Made by a program: the position numbers and the translations under genes. A stretch of DNA of 64,000 nt from Pectinophora gossypiella (lineage: Eukaryota; Arthropoda; Insecta; Lepidoptera; Gelechiidae). The stretch covers positions 461,501 through 525,500 of the forward strand of contig NW_026063245.1 of the NCBI RefSeq assembly GCF_024362695.1, written 5' to 3'. Each line of letters begins with the position of its first letter. Position 1 is the first letter of the stretch. This document shows, in pieces, positions 23,006-33,689 of the stretch. The notes beneath the pieces were generated by a model. The model did not search any database. It had not been told where the DNA came from and saw nothing but the letters and a program-made list of their open reading frames with translations.

Positions 23006-23580
23006 TTGACAGTTCTTCATTTTTTTTTTTTTGTTTTGGTTTTCCCCGAAGGGTAAGGCAAAGGGAACTATGCCCATACAGCCATGTCTGACGTATTTTT
23101 TTTCTTGATGATAAATGAAATGATGAAAGGTGATGATGATGAAAGGTGATGATGATGAAACCTAAGCCCCCACCCTCGGAATAGACTCCTACTCCGAACC
23201 CCAAACGAATTAACTCAAAAGTCCGCATAAACTTTTGAGTTATGAAGCGGCTTCCCGGCACGAAGCGAAAATAGGCAGATACACTTTGTTTATTGAATAC
23301 TTGACAGTTCTTCATTTTTTTTTTTTTTGGTTTGGTTTTCCCCGAAGGGTAAGGCAAAGGGAACTATGCCCATACAGCCATGTCTGACGTATTTTTTTTC
23401 TTGATGATTAATGAAATGATGAAAGGTGATGATGATGAAACCTAAGCCCCCACCCTCGGAGTAGACTCCTACTCCGAACCCCAAACGAATTAACTCAAAA
23501 GTCCGCATAAACTTTTGAGTTATGAAGGGGCTTCCTGACACGAAGCGAAAATAGGCAGATACACTTTGTTTATTGAATAC
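23006..23580 (-). repeat. Tandem duplication of a SINE-like unit
   Basis: Two nearly identical head-to-tail units (23006-23300 and 23301-23580) run from TTGACAGTTCTTC to TTTATTGAATAC. Read on the minus strand each has a GC-richer body with GGGGTTCGGAGTAGGAGTC, an internal hairpin (AACTCAAAAGT with its inverse), and a 3' A-run after CCTTCGGGGAAAACC. That is the layout of a short interspersed element. The first unit has one extra GGTGATGATGATGAAA. The flanking bases were copied with the body, so this is a local duplication and not two insertions. Confidence 0.75.
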
Positions 23581-24165
23581 TCCAATATAATAACACTCGC
23601 GAATGTCTTCCGACTAACTTAATGCGATCATTAACCACAAAACACCACTTCGTATTAATTATTTAGATTATTCAATGAAGAAAGCAACTGTCCCGTTCCC
23701 GCCTCCCGCCAAAAAGCCTGACAGTTCTTCAGCAACAAGGCCAAATTTTTGTTTTCTCCGAATGGCTAGGCAAAGGAAACTATGCCCATACAACCAAGTC
23801 TCGTGTATCTTTCTTTTTCGTGATAATGATTAATTAAATGATGAAAGGTGATGACGACAAATGATGAGATGACATCTAAGCCCCCATCCTCAGCGCAGCA
23901 GACTCTTACTCCGAACCTCAAACGAATTAACTCAAAAATCCGTATAAACTTTTGAGTTATGAGCGGTTTTTTGGCACGAAGCGAAAACAAAAAAAATAAC
24001 ATAAATAGAGAAATATTTTTTTTCTAATATAATTACACTATCGCGAATGTTTTACGCCTAACTTAATACGATAATTTACCACAAAACACCACTTCGTATT
24101 AATTATTTAGATTATTCAGTGAATAACCATAACGCTCATGTTTCCGCCAAAAAGTCCAAAACCAA
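23581..24165 (-). repeat. Diverged third SINE-like unit with duplicated flank
   Basis: 23718-24000 is an older relative of the two preceding units. The flank that follows (24010-24165, with ACCACAAAACACCACTTCGT) repeats the flank at 23581-23717. The duplicated block was therefore at least 430 bases long. Confidence 0.7.
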
Positions 24166-24418
24166 AAAATAATTATTATTTAAAAAAAGTAAACTCTTGG
24201 AATTTTTTTTTGGACCGTTGGAAAGACTCATCCTTGTCAGACATTTAAGTGAAATATTACCTACCCCCCAAAATGTCAAGTGTTTTCAATCTTTTTATCT
24301 TTAAAAACATTAAGATGACATTAAAAAAAATATGAGTGCATATTTCTCTGTGTCTTTGTAACCAGGCCAAAAATAAAAAAAACTTGTTGGCGCCAGTTGG
24401 CGCGAAAAAAGTGACAAT
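24166..24418. other. Unassigned sequence before LTR element
   Basis: No gene seen. It includes a GTTGGCGCCAGTTGGCGCG repeat just before the LTR. Confidence 0.4.
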
Positions 24419-24646
24419 CTATAGCGAGTAAAATAAACGCGCCACCTATTGGTGCTAATCGCGCGCCAAATAAGCGCACTGTCCGCCCGCCCGCTCGCTA
24501 CCGCTCGCCATAGTTTTGTTGTTAATATTGTTAATTTGTTTTTCACTGATTTATTTTTACAGTATTCTTTATATTTTATAGTTTAACTTCTTGAGTAAAT
24601 AACTAAACAGTGCAAAGTGTTTTTATTTGAATGACGGCTATAAAAC
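24419..24646 (+). repeat. 5' LTR of the deleted gypsy element
   Basis: Starts CTATAGCGAGTAAAATAAAC, matching 27853 onward. The end is set by the primer-binding-site-like sequence at 24647. The exact 5' boundary is uncertain by a few bases. Confidence 0.75.
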
Positions 24647-24664
24647 TGGCTGCCCAACGTGTGG
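24647..24664 (+). other. Putative primer binding site
   Basis: TGGCTGCCCAACGTGTGG directly after the LTR. The TGG start (complement of a tRNA CCA end) supports this. I did not identify the tRNA. Confidence 0.55.
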
Positions 24665-25304
24665 CCGAACATCGAGTGAAAACATTGTGTGGAACTGTAT
24701 TTTCGTTGTTTTGTGTACGATTTGGGACTTGACAAGTTTTTTTCGGGTTGATGGACACCTGTAACTTCGTCGACATCGTATTTCAGCGAAATTATAAAGG
24801 ATTTCAGTGTAAAATCAGTGAAACTGCGCGTACGCGGTCATTGACTTTTCGTCAATTTTGGGTTCAAAAACTGTCGTATACAGTTTTCTTACGGACATTC
24901 AATATCAGTTAATGTTTTTGGACATTTGTATTATCATAAAAGTGTTGTGTTACATACATTCTACTTTTTACAAGTTTTGTTCGAACATTTTATTCGTTGC
25001 ATTTCACACCGCGTGTGTTGAGAAAAAAGTGCTGCCAACATAATAACTGTAGTGAACTTCCTTTTCCTATTCGGACATTTTTGACAAGTGACAGTGACAG
25101 AAAGCTGGTAGTGCCAACCTTAGAACTGTATATATCATAGACTAAACTGTCAAAGTGACGTGAAAAATTCGGAGACACGTTCATAATATTTTTTTACATT
25201 TTTAATTCAAATGATAATAGGATTTGGCAGAACTTTATAAAATATTTTTGTGAACTTTGAAAACTTGGTAGAACTGTACAACTGATAATATTACTGATAT
25301 TCTT

Positions 25305-27947
25305 GTGAACATTCTGACTGTAATTATGGTGGTTACGCGTTCTCGTGTTGCTAGTCCGACTGGACAAGATATGGATGCGTGTCCCGTCACGACGGCTCCT
25401 CTAGAGTCGTTGCCGGTGCCGGATGGTTCTGGTACCGCTCCAGCAGTGTCTGCCGGCATTTCTCCAGCTTCGCCTGTGTTGCCGAGTTCTGCTGCTCCTG
25501 TGATGACCTCACCACTAACATCTGCCACAACAAGGGTGTTGTGGGCGGATGAAGTCTCCAGAGAATGTATACCTCAGATGGTTCAATCGGTAGTTACGAC
25601 ACCTGTGGTACAGATCCCTGCTGTCTCCAACATTCCCGTCGTGTCACCAGCGCATGTACTGTCTGCGCCACACGCCGTGTATCAGCATGGGTTCCCTACT
25701 GCGCCACAATATTCGTCGCCTTACCTGCATTACACACAAGCACAGTGTGTACCACCACTAACATCTGTTAGGTCTTACCCTCAAATGGCATACCAACAGC
25801 ATGGCTTTACTCATCCATCTTCAAGCTATTATGGACACCAAGCTACTAACCTGCCTAATCTATCTTTGACACCTGCGACTCCTATGATGGTTACAGATCA
25901 ACAATTGATGCAGATTCTCAGTGCCGTTCGAGCGCCATCAGCATCCTCTGGTAACTTGTCACGGTGTACTGCACGATTTAATGGAACGGGTGATGTCCAG
26001 ATATTCATTGATGCTGTGCTTATCTATAAAGAATGTGTTGGAGTAACTGATGACATGGCTTTGAGAGGTTTGCCTATGCTACTAACAGATTTGGCTGCTA
26101 CTTGGTGGCAAGGTATAAAGCATCAAGTAGTATACTGGCAAGAAGCTATTACCCTGCTGCAACAAACTTATGGAGCACTCCTGCCGCCCCATAAGGTGTT
26201 TCGTCGGCTATTTAGTAAGGAACAGGGGGAGGAGCCAACGGACATATTTGTGTGTCATGCTCGGGCTCTCATTGGACAATTACCGCCTGAAACTTTGTCT
26301 GAAGAAACACAGCTGGATATGGTCTATGGCTTGTTGCATCGACGTATTAGAAAGAAAATTGGTCGTACGACATTTAAAACGTTTGCGGAGATGTTGGAAC
26401 TTACCAGACGTGTGGAAGAACTGCTTGACGAGGGCCATCCTGAGAGGATCAATGAGACACTTACCTCACAGCCTTCTGTTTCTGCCGAGCCTGCTTCTTT
26501 TGTACCACCTGCTACGCCTACTTCCAACGCGCCATCTACTGCAAGAAGTAGATCCAAACCGCGCTGCTCCTACTGCAAACAATTTGGTCACCTGAAAGAT
26601 GCCTGTCCGAAATTATTGAAGAATAGCAAGACTCCTGCTGCTACGAATACCGGTGCTTCGCCGCGCCCTACGCCATCCGTATCATGCTTCGGATGTGGTG
26701 CGCCCGGCGTGATACGCTCTAATTGTTCGACGTGCCGTAACTTGAAGCCGGAGCCGTCTTCACCTTCTTCTACAACTGCGTTTCAATCTGTCGCCGCTTT
26801 AGGGAACATAATTGACTCGCGTCAGAGACCTATGATGTCTATCGTTGTATATGGTGCTGAAGGCACTGCATTATTAGACACTGGTGCTAAACACTCAGTT
26901 GCTAGTGATAGTTTGCATGCTCACTTGTTGGCGCATGGCCACGAGTTTAAGAAAGTAGGGACTAGTATTAAGCTTGCAAATGGTACTGTAAATTCTGGTG
27001 TTTTTGATGTCGCCAAGGTAGACGTGAGGGTGCGCGGACTTGTTATACCTACGCAGTTTGTTATATTGCCTGGTGCAAAGGAATCCTTGTTAGGGATGAA
27101 CTTTATTAAACAGGCTGGCATGGTGCTAAATTTTAGTAACGACACTTTTACATTTTTATCAGAACCTAATCCTCAGACATACCACTTGGAGTACGAGCGC
27201 GTCGATCGTGAACTGGTATGTTCGTCTGTCGATTCCCGAGAGGAGGAAGGTATTGTTTTGTCTTTGCCCGACAGGTGCCGAGACATCTTGGAGCCAGGGG
27301 GAGTCCCCACAGCTTTTGTAAAACATCGAAATGATACAGGTAATTCTGCTGCCTATCTGACGCCTGCCCGCGAGATGCGTGCGCCTGTGGATCTGGCTTA
27401 TGATATTCGTCAGGTAGCAGAAAATGAAAATTACTTACCGCAGATCACCCCGTATTTGAGTCAGTTCGCTAAGGAATTGGACGAGGTGAACGCCCGTATC
27501 CAGAATGAACAGGAGCGTCGCAAGAATGCTGCTGATGTTAGTCGTCGTCCGGGATCGGAATATCGTGTAGGTGATCATGTGTTAGTGGAGTCGCATGTCC
27601 AGAGTAATGCCGCACGAGGGTTCACGACTAAATTCGCTCCTAGAAGGGAGGGTCCCTTCATAATTGGTAAAGTTGTCAGTCCCACTACTTACGAGCTGAA
27701 GGATAAGGAGGACCGCATTGTAGGCAAGTATCATGCCAGTGCTGTGGTTCCGTTCGTTGGAACTGATGTAGAGGTAGTTTCTAAGAAGAAACGTGGTCGA
27801 CCTCGTCGTGCCAAGTCTCGCACGGGACGTGTACGAGGCTTGGAGGGGGAGACTATAGCGAGTAAAATAAACGCGCCACCTATTGGTGCTAATCGCGCGC
27901 CAAATAAGCGCACTGTCCGCCCGCCCGATCGCTACCGCTCGCCATAG
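25305..27947 (+). CDS. Gag-protease-integrase C-terminal fusion ORF
   Basis: An 880-aa open frame. Residues 1-200 are low-complexity and proline/serine-rich. Residues 215-380 look like a Ty3-type gag (TWWQGIKHQVVYWQEA, PPHKVFRRLFSKEQ). A CCHC knuckle lies at 421-434 (CSYCKQFGHLKDAC) and a second, altered one at 461-477 (CFGCGAPG.. CSTC). The aspartic protease is at 515-600 with LLDTGAKHS at the active site. Around 660-685 the text passes from a sequence typical of the start of reverse transcriptase (ILEPGGVPTAF) straight into integrase C-terminal sequence (AAYLTPAREMRAPVD), then YRVGDHVLVESHV and PRREGPFIIGKVVSPTTYEL. The frame is kept across this junction and runs on into the 3' LTR, stopping at 27947. 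The start could be codon 1 or the ATG at codon 8. A product could package but not copy itself. Confidence 0.85.
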   Translation: MNILTVIMVVTRSRVASPTGQDMDACPVTTAPLESLPVPDGSGTAPAVSAGISPASPVLPSSAAPVMTSPLTSATTRVLWADEVSRECIPQMVQSVVTTPVVQIPAVSNIPVVSPAHVLSAPHAVYQHGFPTAPQYSSPYLHYTQAQCVPPLTSVRSYPQMAYQQHGFTHPSSSYYGHQATNLPNLSLTPATPMMVTDQQLMQILSAVRAPSASSGNLSRCTARFNGTGDVQIFIDAVLIYKECVGVTDDMALRGLPMLLTDLAATWWQGIKHQVVYWQEAITLLQQTYGALLPPHKVFRRLFSKEQGEEPTDIFVCHARALIGQLPPETLSEETQLDMVYGLLHRRIRKKIGRTTFKTFAEMLELTRRVEELLDEGHPERINETLTSQPSVSAEPASFVPPATPTSNAPSTARSRSKPRCSYCKQFGHLKDACPKLLKNSKTPAATNTGASPRPTPSVSCFGCGAPGVIRSNCSTCRNLKPEPSSPSSTTAFQSVAALGNIIDSRQRPMMSIVVYGAEGTALLDTGAKHSVASDSLHAHLLAHGHEFKKVGTSIKLANGTVNSGVFDVAKVDVRVRGLVIPTQFVILPGAKESLLGMNFIKQAGMVLNFSNDTFTFLSEPNPQTYHLEYERVDRELVCSSVDSREEEGIVLSLPDRCRDILEPGGVPTAFVKHRNDTGNSAAYLTPAREMRAPVDLAYDIRQVAENENYLPQITPYLSQFAKELDEVNARIQNEQERRKNAADVSRRPGSEYRVGDHVLVESHVQSNAARGFTTKFAPRREGPFIIGKVVSPTTYELKDKEDRIVGKYHASAVVPFVGTDVEVVSKKKRGRPRRAKSRTGRVRGLEGETIASKINAPPIGANRAPNKRTVRPPDRYRSP

Positions 27948-28005
27948 TTTTGTTGTTAATATTGTTAATTTGTTTTTCACTGATTTATTTTTACAGTATT
28001 CTTTA
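27853..28005 (+). repeat. Truncated 3' LTR
   Basis: Matches 24419-24571, with GATCGC in place of GCTCGC. It contains the final codons of the fusion ORF. It ends at CTTTA where the Helitron begins. Confidence 0.85.
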
Positions 28006-28036
28006 TCCATACTAATATTATAAATGCGAAAGTAAC

Positions 28037-28069
<33 letters not shown>

Positions 28070-30598
28070 TACTCTTTCACGCCTAAACGGCTCAACGGAT
28101 TTTGATGAAATTTGGTATGGTGATAGATGATAACCTAGAAATGGTCATAGGCTATAAATAATCACGCCATCGTTCTTAGGGGGTAGGCAGTTGGCAGATA
28201 ACTAAATTGATTTAGTGATTTGTAGTCGTTTTTGTTGGGACTTTTGCTCTTTCACGTCTAAACGGCTGAACGGATTTTAATGAAATTTAGTAAGGTAATA
28301 GTTGGTTATCTAAAAACGGTTGTACGATCAAATTGATCACGTCATCGTACTTAGGGGGTAGGAAGTAGGTAGAAAACTGAATTGAGTTAGTGATTTTTTT
28401 ATGGTTTTTGCTGGGAGTTTTGTCTATCATGCCTAAACGGCTCAACGGATTTTGATGAAATTTAGTTAGCTGATAGATAGTAATCTAGAAAAGGATATGG
28501 CCTATTAATATTTATGCTATCGTACTTAAGGCGTAGGCAGTAGACAGAAAACTAGGTTAGTGATTTTTAATTGTTTGTTTTAAAAGTTTGCCTCATTCAC
28601 GCCTTAACGTCTGAACGGAATTTTATAAGACTTGGTTAATTTAAAGATAGGATCTTAGGCACGGACACAGGCTACTTTTTATGGCGGGAAAATACCTCAT
28701 TCCCGCGGAAATCTAGATTTCGTGATCGTGTCAAGAAGCGCATGACGCCATAGCTACTGGAATGATTTCAATGTTTTTTTTTAAACTGAGTGACCTCAAG
28801 TTAGTATTTGATCACTTTTCTAACTTAGAGGGTAGGTAGGCGCCATAATTTAGGGAATTTATGATAAAATTTTGATGCAACTGTCTTTATTAAACAGTTA
28901 TATCTCATTCCTACAGGAACCTACACATAGCTATAGCTAGCTATCTATTAACATTAAAACTCTTTCTAGAATCACATTACGCCAATTAATTGATCTGATT
29001 TGTATAAGTTTTTTTATTCAACTAACTATTACATTACATACAGATAAAATCTAATTACTTACACCACATAATTAATATAGTACTACATGACTAGCTACGC
29101 TTTAAACTTGAGGAGGTAATTCGATAGACATTTATACGAACTTTAAGCCCAGTAATCAATCATAGTAATAAGGTAATACTCATTTTAGACAAAGAAACGG
29201 ATAGGTAATCAGTTCGTCAACGAAATTATAACACCTACACTTAGTTTGTTTACTATTTAACGAGGGAAAATAATCCTTACTAATATTATAAATGCGAAAG
29301 TAACTCTGTCTGTCTGTCTGTCTGTTACGCTTTCCCGCTAAAACCTCTCAACCGATTTTGATTAAATTTGGCACAGACAATCTTTAGACCCTGAGAAAGA
29401 AAATAGGATACCTTTTATTGCGAAAAGAAGGGACGAAGAGATTGAAATAGGGGTTGAAAGTTTGTATGGGATATTTTAATTTTAAAATATAAATCCATGA
29501 AACTTTATATTTAAGCACTTGATAAAAAATAATTAAACATTTGTTCTAGCGTTGCTGAAATTTCGACCAGTGAGGGGGTGAAATGAGGGTTGAAAGTTTG
29601 TATGGGAGTTCGTCATTTTTGGGGATAAAACCACGAAACTTTATATTTAGGAACTTGATAAGAAATAAAAAAACAATTTGTTAAAGCGTTTTTGAAAATT
29701 CGATCTTTGAGGGGATGAAATAGGTGTTGAAATTTTTTATGAGGTTCGTCATTTTTCAAGATAAAAATATTAAATTTTGTGTTTAGGCACTAAATAACAA
29801 ACAAAAAATCGTTTGTTCAAGCATTTTGAAATTTTTACCAGTATGGGGGTGAAATACGGGTTGAATGTTTGTATGGGTATTCGTCATTTTTGAAGATAAA
29901 ACCATGAAACTTGGTACGTAGGTCTCTTAGGATGTGCAGAGTTTTTCAACAAACGGATTTTCCGAAATTCGAACGGAACGGAACGGATTCGGAACGGGAA
30001 CTACGAAGCCAAACTTTTTGTATACAAAATATTAACCACTGAACCTAGGAACATGATATTTAGTAGTTTTGGGTGTATCAAGTTAAAAAAATTTGGCTTT
30101 TGTAGATAAAGTTCCTTTTAACGAATACTCTGCATCGCCGCCACTGCCGTCGGTCGTCGTTCGTCGTCGCGCACATTCGCCGAAGTGTGGCGGCAGTCAA
30201 CGGCGCTGTCTTGTGGTGGGGGAGCGCACGTGGTGTATACGTGGCCTGCTCGCGAGTGTCGAGTCCAAACAATTTCTACATTTTAACAAATAATAACAAA
30301 ATAGCAAACGTTGTGTACAAAAAAGTTTTAAATTAGGTCATTTTAAAATATTTTTGTACACAACGTGACGCTGACCCCTGTAAGTGTCTTGGACATAAGG
30401 GACCGATAAATATTCCTAGGTAATTTCTGCCACTCAATGGAATACATAGGTACTTTATAACGACTGTAAACAGATATTTTTTATTTTTTTTAAATATACC
30501 TACTTACTCTCTTTTAATCACATGCTATACCGTTCCTTTTATATAATCCTTAATATTCAAATTAAAAGTACGCAGACGAAGTCGCGGGTACCAGCTAG
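28006..30598 (+). mobile_element. Non-autonomous Helitron-like element, copy B
   Basis: Begins TCCATACTAATATTATAAAT after an A (28005) and ends GTACCAGCTAG before a T (30599). Its 2593 bases correspond to copy A with the piggyBac removed. By eye I find only scattered single-base differences and a different (CTGT)n count. A second 5' start lies at 29274 (TCCTTACTAATATT), so 29274-30598 alone would be a complete Helitron. The matching piggyBac site (28526-28529) is an uninterrupted TTAA. It carries no coding gene. Short open frames at 30078-30293 are chance frames shared with copy A. Confidence 0.82.
30309..30365. repeat. Conserved hairpin inside Helitron B
   Basis: Same CGTTGTGTACAAAAA inverted repeat as in copies A and C. 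Confidence 0.8.
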
Positions 30599-30619
30599 TA
30601 TCAAAATAAGTATGGGCAG

Positions 30620-32720
30620 GTCCTGGTTGGGCGGTTCACACAGCTAAAAATTACGATTGGGAAGACCGGGAGTGTGCGTGTCATCATGTCACCCAAGCCG
30701 TATTCGTTGATGGTGACTTCTATTTGTGTCTATCCCAAGTCGTTGTTGTGGTAGACTTTGACGTGGCTAGCGGAACCGAACTTCGAATTGAAGATCTGGT
30801 AACATGGCATACAATCAAGCTGGCCAGCCGAGTTTACCGTGTAATTGTAGGAAGGTTTCCGTTGAGTTTTCCGTATTTGGCGTCTTGGACTAAGATTTTC
30901 GAGGACTATATCACGCGCTATTCCAGGTTCAGACACACTCATCCCAACTATCAGTTGGCATGTTGAAAGCCACATGTTTGCGCTTGAGTACGTCTTTGTA
31001 CCGCAGGTATTGTCCACCTTGTTTACAGTTCCTTCTAGACACCTCGAAATAGAAAACCTTTCTGTCATCCATTCGCATGACGTGATCGCACCATCGTAGG
31101 TGATCTTTTATGATGAGAGCTTCTATTCCGAATATGCCAGAACGACGTAATACTTCTGTTATTGGAAAACCATCTTGCCGCTTTATGCGAAGGATGGACA
31201 TTTAAAGTGTTACGTATCAAGTACGCCGCTGAGACTTTGTACACTAATATTTTAAGTTTTCCAAAGGCTGCAACCGCACCTGTTATCCGGGCTGGCAACT
31301 TCGATGACTTTGGAGTCATTTCATATTTGAGAACCCAAATATTTTAATTTTGAAACTTCCTCCAGCTCAGCGCCATTTAAAGCAACATTGGAAGAAGCTA
31401 CATCCCCGAAGCATCCTCTGGATGGTTATTTTAAAAGGGTTTTGCACAAAACTATAAATATTCTGGTGTATGACTTAATTGAATCGGCCATTCCTCGGCC
31501 AGTTTGGTTAACTGACGCATAGATGTGAGACGTGAGAGATCAAAAATGATCTTATTCATTTTAGCCTTAATTTCAATTAAGCTATAAATAACAATTCCAC
31601 AGACTATCCCACTTATGCGTGATACAGAAGCGATATATAAAGAAAATAGACTAGGAACCATGGCTCCATGTGTTATGACATAGCCTTGTTTCGCGCCGTA
31701 GGTAACGACGAATAGCTCTGAAAAGTTCTGAAAGTTCTGTTCTGAAATCAAACTGTCGTCATCATGTCGTCATGATATTGTCGTATCAGGATAAGTCATA
31801 ACTTTTCAGGACAATCTGTTTTCTTTAGAGCAATCCACAAGCCGCGTGAAGCCTCACGCAGCACATAACAAAGTATATGTAGTGTGTGTGTTGTGTGCAA
31901 TAAAGTATATTTGATTTGATTTGATTTGATAACAAAGGCCGATGTTGTTCAAGCCTTTTGGCCTGAATCTGTTTAATAACAAAACCGTACCCCCATATCT
32001 CTGTCCGGACAAAATCATCATTGGGTTTCCGGAAGTACCATTTCTGCATCACGGGATAGAATAACGTTAAGGCTAAAATTTAATATCGATCGCCATCGAC
32101 TCGCAAAGAGGAAGAAGGCTAAAATCATTCCAGCAGCTGACTCCCATATCTTCAGGATGAGTTTGTATAACCAGTTATTAATGTGTAGGCATATTATACA
32201 GTTCAGATGGTATTTTTGATGTGTTGGTATTCGTCATCCTTCTTAGCGCGGTAAGAAGTTCTTCAAAGGTCGGGGGTGCCGCTAGATCTTAAGCGAAACC
32301 CCCGACCTTGTTGTAACAAACTCGACCGATATGTTGTAACAAACAAGTCACTATTGGGATTACTATTGGGATTTAAGACATCGTTAAAATGTGTCCAAAG
32401 CGCTGCTAATAAGTCTTTCTGATCAGTGAGGCGTTGGGTCTTTTCCTTGTTGTAGATTGAAACTCTCTTCAAAGTTTGTGGCCGAAAACAGTCTTGAAGC
32501 TGTCGAAAATCTACCGGAACTGGATTGATAGGAATCAGCATAGAGCTGAATTTTTATTCCACCTGGCATTTGTTTTTGAGACATATGGTGACAGAAAAGC
32601 CCGCCTGTAGTTCCCCACGAGCTGATTTTCACGTTAGAACCATCGCACCAATCTTAGTTTTGCGGTCTGGTTTACCAACCAATAACTTCGGTAGAGCAGA
32701 GCACAACTATAAAAATGCTC
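30620..32720 (-). pseudogene. Decayed non-LTR retrotransposon ORF2
   Basis: Scattered minus-strand frames give pieces of a LINE polymerase in the right order. From about 32541: KTLKRVSIYNKEKTQRLTDQ and LLAALWTHFNDVLNPNS. From about 31720: FVVTYGAKQGYVI and SLFSLYIASV (counterpart of GVKQGCVLAPTLFSL). From about 31319: AAFGKLK. From about 31200: MSILRIKRQDGFPITEVLRR, EALIIKDHLRWCDHVMRMDD and QGGQYLRYKDVLKR, the usual C-terminal region. Frame changes and stops separate all of these. A TGCAATAAAGTATATTTGAT tail at about 31898-31930 belongs to another LINE inserted in it. Confidence 0.75.
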
Positions 32721-33166
32721 GGCAAAGGAACACCATCTATTTATTATTATTATCAACTATATATTATCTCATCGACAGATGTGTCTGCTGCGATGTCTGA
32801 TGTATCTCGGCTTTAAAAGCATGATCGAGTTCTGTTATTGTTTGTCAACTTCGACGGTATCTTATGGCCAGCTCGAAGTGGAGGTTTTAGGCGCAAATGT
32901 AACAGAAATTTTGATCAAACAAGTCGCTGATCTACCCACCCCTGGCCGCCTCTTAATATGAGAGCAATCAGTACTTCACTGCAGTCTGTCCTAGTACCGC
33001 GTACCATCTAGTAGGAGCCAGTGCTTGAAACTTGCATCCAGCCACGTGGTCTTAAATTTTTCATATAAAATTTTTCATACAGTAAATCGGAATCTTAAAT
33101 TTTTCATACAGTAAATCGGAAACAGGTTGTGATAGTGAGATTAAACTCAGCACAGAGTATAAGCAT
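32721..33166. other. Unassigned stretch, possibly more LINE relic
   Basis: No frame I can support. A duplicated CTTAAATTTTTCATA phrase is at about 33051-33110. Confidence 0.4.
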
Positions 33167-33170
33167 ACTA

Positions 33171-33189
33171 CTGCCGTCGGATGGCAAAA
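33171..33189 (+). repeat. Terminal inverted repeat, left
   Basis: CTGCCGTCGGATGGCAAAA, identical to the inverse of 37837-37855. Weaker similarity continues for several bases. Confidence 0.9.
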
Positions 33190-33626
33190 AGCGTTATGAT
33201 CACTTACATTGTTTAAAAATAACATCGCTAAATTGAATATACAAAGTCTTATTTATATACTGATAACTCAATTTTAGATGTTCAATAATTATTTACCAAG
33301 ATATTAAACCCTACAATATGATGTAACTCACAAAAAAATTGTTAATGTTACAAAAAAAGACTGCATAAATCATAACATCGTATAGGTATTATCACTAATA
33401 TTATAGGCAGTTACAAGTTACTATATCTTACGTCGTTTTGCCAGAACAGGTCATAAGTACGAGTGTTTATAAGATTGTATGAAGTTACCGCGTATCGGCC
33501 GGTGAATTAATTTATTGTAGTAAAGGAGGGTAGTAGCTTCGCGCGATGATATGCGACTGAATTTATAAAAGAAGACGATAATTTGTGATTGATCGTGGAT
33601 TTGTGTTTCTTTCTTATGAGTTAAGT

Positions 33627-33659
33627 TATATATCCAGCGTTTATATAAATGCATTCAGT
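33627..33659 (+). promoter_or_regulatory. Candidate core promoter of the transposase gene
   Basis: TATATAT begins at 33627 and an arthropod-type initiator TCAGT lies at 33655-33659. The A of the initiator is 30 bases after the TATA start, the normal spacing. The first ATG is 31 bases after the initiator. Confidence 0.5.
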
Positions 33660-33689
33660 GTTTAAAACATAATACTTACTAAAATAAAT

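Larger units (their letters stand above)
24419..28005 (+). mobile_element. Internally deleted Ty3/gypsy-type LTR retrotransposon
   Basis: The 5' LTR (about 24419-24646) and the partial 3' LTR (27853-28005) share about 153 bases with one visible difference, so the copy is young. A primer-binding-site-like TGGCTGCCCAACGTG follows the 5' LTR and a purine tract (GGAGGGGGAGA) precedes the 3' LTR. The one long ORF has gag, zinc knuckles, protease and the end of integrase. Most of reverse transcriptase, RNase H and the integrase core are absent. The last ~75 bases of the 3' LTR are missing where Helitron B starts, and they do not resume after Helitron B. Confidence 0.85.

Noticed and set aside
22956..24002. 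Minus-strand frames with MRTFELIRLGFGVGVYSEGG repeated three times
   Set aside because: They are frames through the SINE-like unit. There is no conserved domain, and they end in the A-run.
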